Virus record (IMG/VR): IMGVR_UViG_3300009175_000040
Location: 1-36,138 of that record
Length of the DNA: 36,138 nt
Reading direction: 5' to 3' (one strand)
DNA from: a virus
A program made the position numbers and the translations under genes. Shown in pieces: positions 35,463-36,138 of this stretch (positions are counted from its first letter, which is position 1; each line of letters starts with the position of its first letter). The notes under the pieces are model-generated. The model was not told the DNA's origin. It saw nothing but the letters and a program-made list of their open reading frames with translations, and did not search any database.

Positions 35463-36138
35463 TTAATCTGCAGTAACATCGACACCTTCGGTGATGAGAT
35501 AGATGTCCCAGTTGATGAGTTGCTGAAGGTAAGTGGCTGCGAGGCGATCGGGTGGTGCAACATTGCCTTCTTGACGTGTGATGAATTCTTTGTAAAAATG
35601 ATTAAGTTCCACAATACTTTGCCACACTAAATAGTTGTGCCCATACAAAGTGAAAAAGTCAGTATAAGTTCCAGTGGAATCGTAATCGGGCATGTTGGTG
35701 TAGCATTCCATCACGAGTGTGACGCTGCCTGAATCCAACATGGGTCTGAGCATAACCTGGTCACCCCATTGCATCACTTCTCTCACGCCCACAGACCACT
35801 TTTCAGCGTCTTCCGCAGGGTAACGATCAAAGCCGTCAAGTGGTTCCACCCGATTAACCTTACGAATTTCAGCCATGACGGAATCTCGACGACGAAAATC
35901 AATTGGTCTAATGGAGCCATCATCTCCGACGATTCCACAGTTCAGAATACTTTTAATCTGAACTCCTGTGGTTGTTCCAAATAAAGTTGCACTACTTAAC
36001 GCAGCACCTGTCGAGGAACTGATTATGAGTTGACACAATTTTTTCGATTTTTCGAAGTCGTGAGTCTGTTCCGCTAAGAGTTTCGCACTATTCATGGCGG
36101 AGAGTATTAAGTCTTCGCTATTTACAGTACAATCACCC
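35463..36138 (-). CDS. Partial connector/adaptor-type protein (at least 224 aa)
   Basis: The frame stays open to the window edge: fourteen codons before the ATG at 36095 read GDCTVNSEDLILSA without a stop. The true start may therefore be off the right end, and MNSAKLLAEQTHDFEKSKKL may be internal. The product is globular, with a Ser/Thr-rich early part and a hydrophobic, aromatic C-terminal half (FFTLYGHNYLVWQSIVELNH). Its position at the head-proximal end of the virion module and its length fit a head-tail connector or adaptor, by position only. Confidence 0.6.
   Translation of the reverse strand, partial: GDCTVNSEDLILSAMNSAKLLAEQTHDFEKSKKLCQLIISSSTGAALSSATLFGTTTGVQIKSILNCGIVGDDGSIRPIDFRRRDSVMAEIRKVNRVEPLDGFDRYPAEDAEKWSVGVREVMQWGDQVMLRPMLDSGSVTLVMECYTNMPDYDSTGTYTDFFTLYGHNYLVWQSIVELNHFYKEFITRQEGNVAPPDRLAATYLQQLINWDIYLITEGVDVTAD

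Overview
The window is most of a tailed double-stranded DNA phage genome. It holds terminase genes, a DNA replication and repair set and a run of virion genes, with no bacterial housekeeping gene. The layout (no visible tail sheath, tape measure or long tail module; short connector-like genes leading to a 2,883-residue internal virion or ejection-type protein) suggests a podovirus-like phage, but that is inference. Portal, major capsid and lysis genes were not recognised and probably lie off the ends. The left edge (terminase, reading leftwards) and the right edge (connector/tail genes, also reading leftwards) would join through a missing head segment if the genome is circularly permuted. The host cannot be named. 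Most genes start without a clear Shine-Dalgarno sequence, either inside an ATGA or TAATG stop-start overlap or after an A/C-rich leader, which fits a host that relies little on Shine-Dalgarno (a weak clue).

Layout. Positions 1-2283, minus strand: a 40-residue ORF, large terminase and small terminase. Positions 2284-2684: divergent control region with a foldable leader. Positions 2685-8149, plus strand: about eighteen small early genes, many coupled by ATGA overlaps, interrupted by a 615-base non-coding tract (3606-4220). Positions 8150-9520: a tRNA-like RNA element, an abundant-type 203-residue protein gene and a 546-base structured non-coding tract with a 12-codon micro-ORF. Positions 9521-22217, plus strand: replication and recombination. 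This includes a Cas4-like nuclease, a Sak4-like RecA-fold ATPase, a MazG-like pyrophosphohydrolase, an OB-type candidate ssDNA-binding protein, a ParB-DNA methyltransferase fusion, a uracil-DNA glycosylase/family A DNA polymerase fusion, an HNH-AP2 endonuclease, a PLD-like protein, an ATP-dependent DNA ligase, a second HNH endonuclease and a DUF3987-type ATPase/helicase. Positions 22141-36138, minus strand: seven virion genes. The two arms converge and overlap tail to tail at 22141-22217.

The strongest unexplained signal is a 15-bp palindrome, GTTCACA-(G/C)-TGTGAAC. It is present in nine exact copies from 2166 to 35457, in intergenic spacers and also inside genes in different reading frames. 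One copy lies in the linker of the ParB-methyltransferase gene. It looks like a dispersed binding site, and the phage's own ParB-like protein is a candidate ligand. The second theme is RNA structure. Three genes with A-rich leaders (2685, 8363, 13345) are each preceded by a compact RNA fold: a pseudoknot-capable leader, a tRNA-Leu-like cloverleaf with encoded CCA, and a pseudoknot. Another textbook H-type pseudoknot or terminator precedes 14185.
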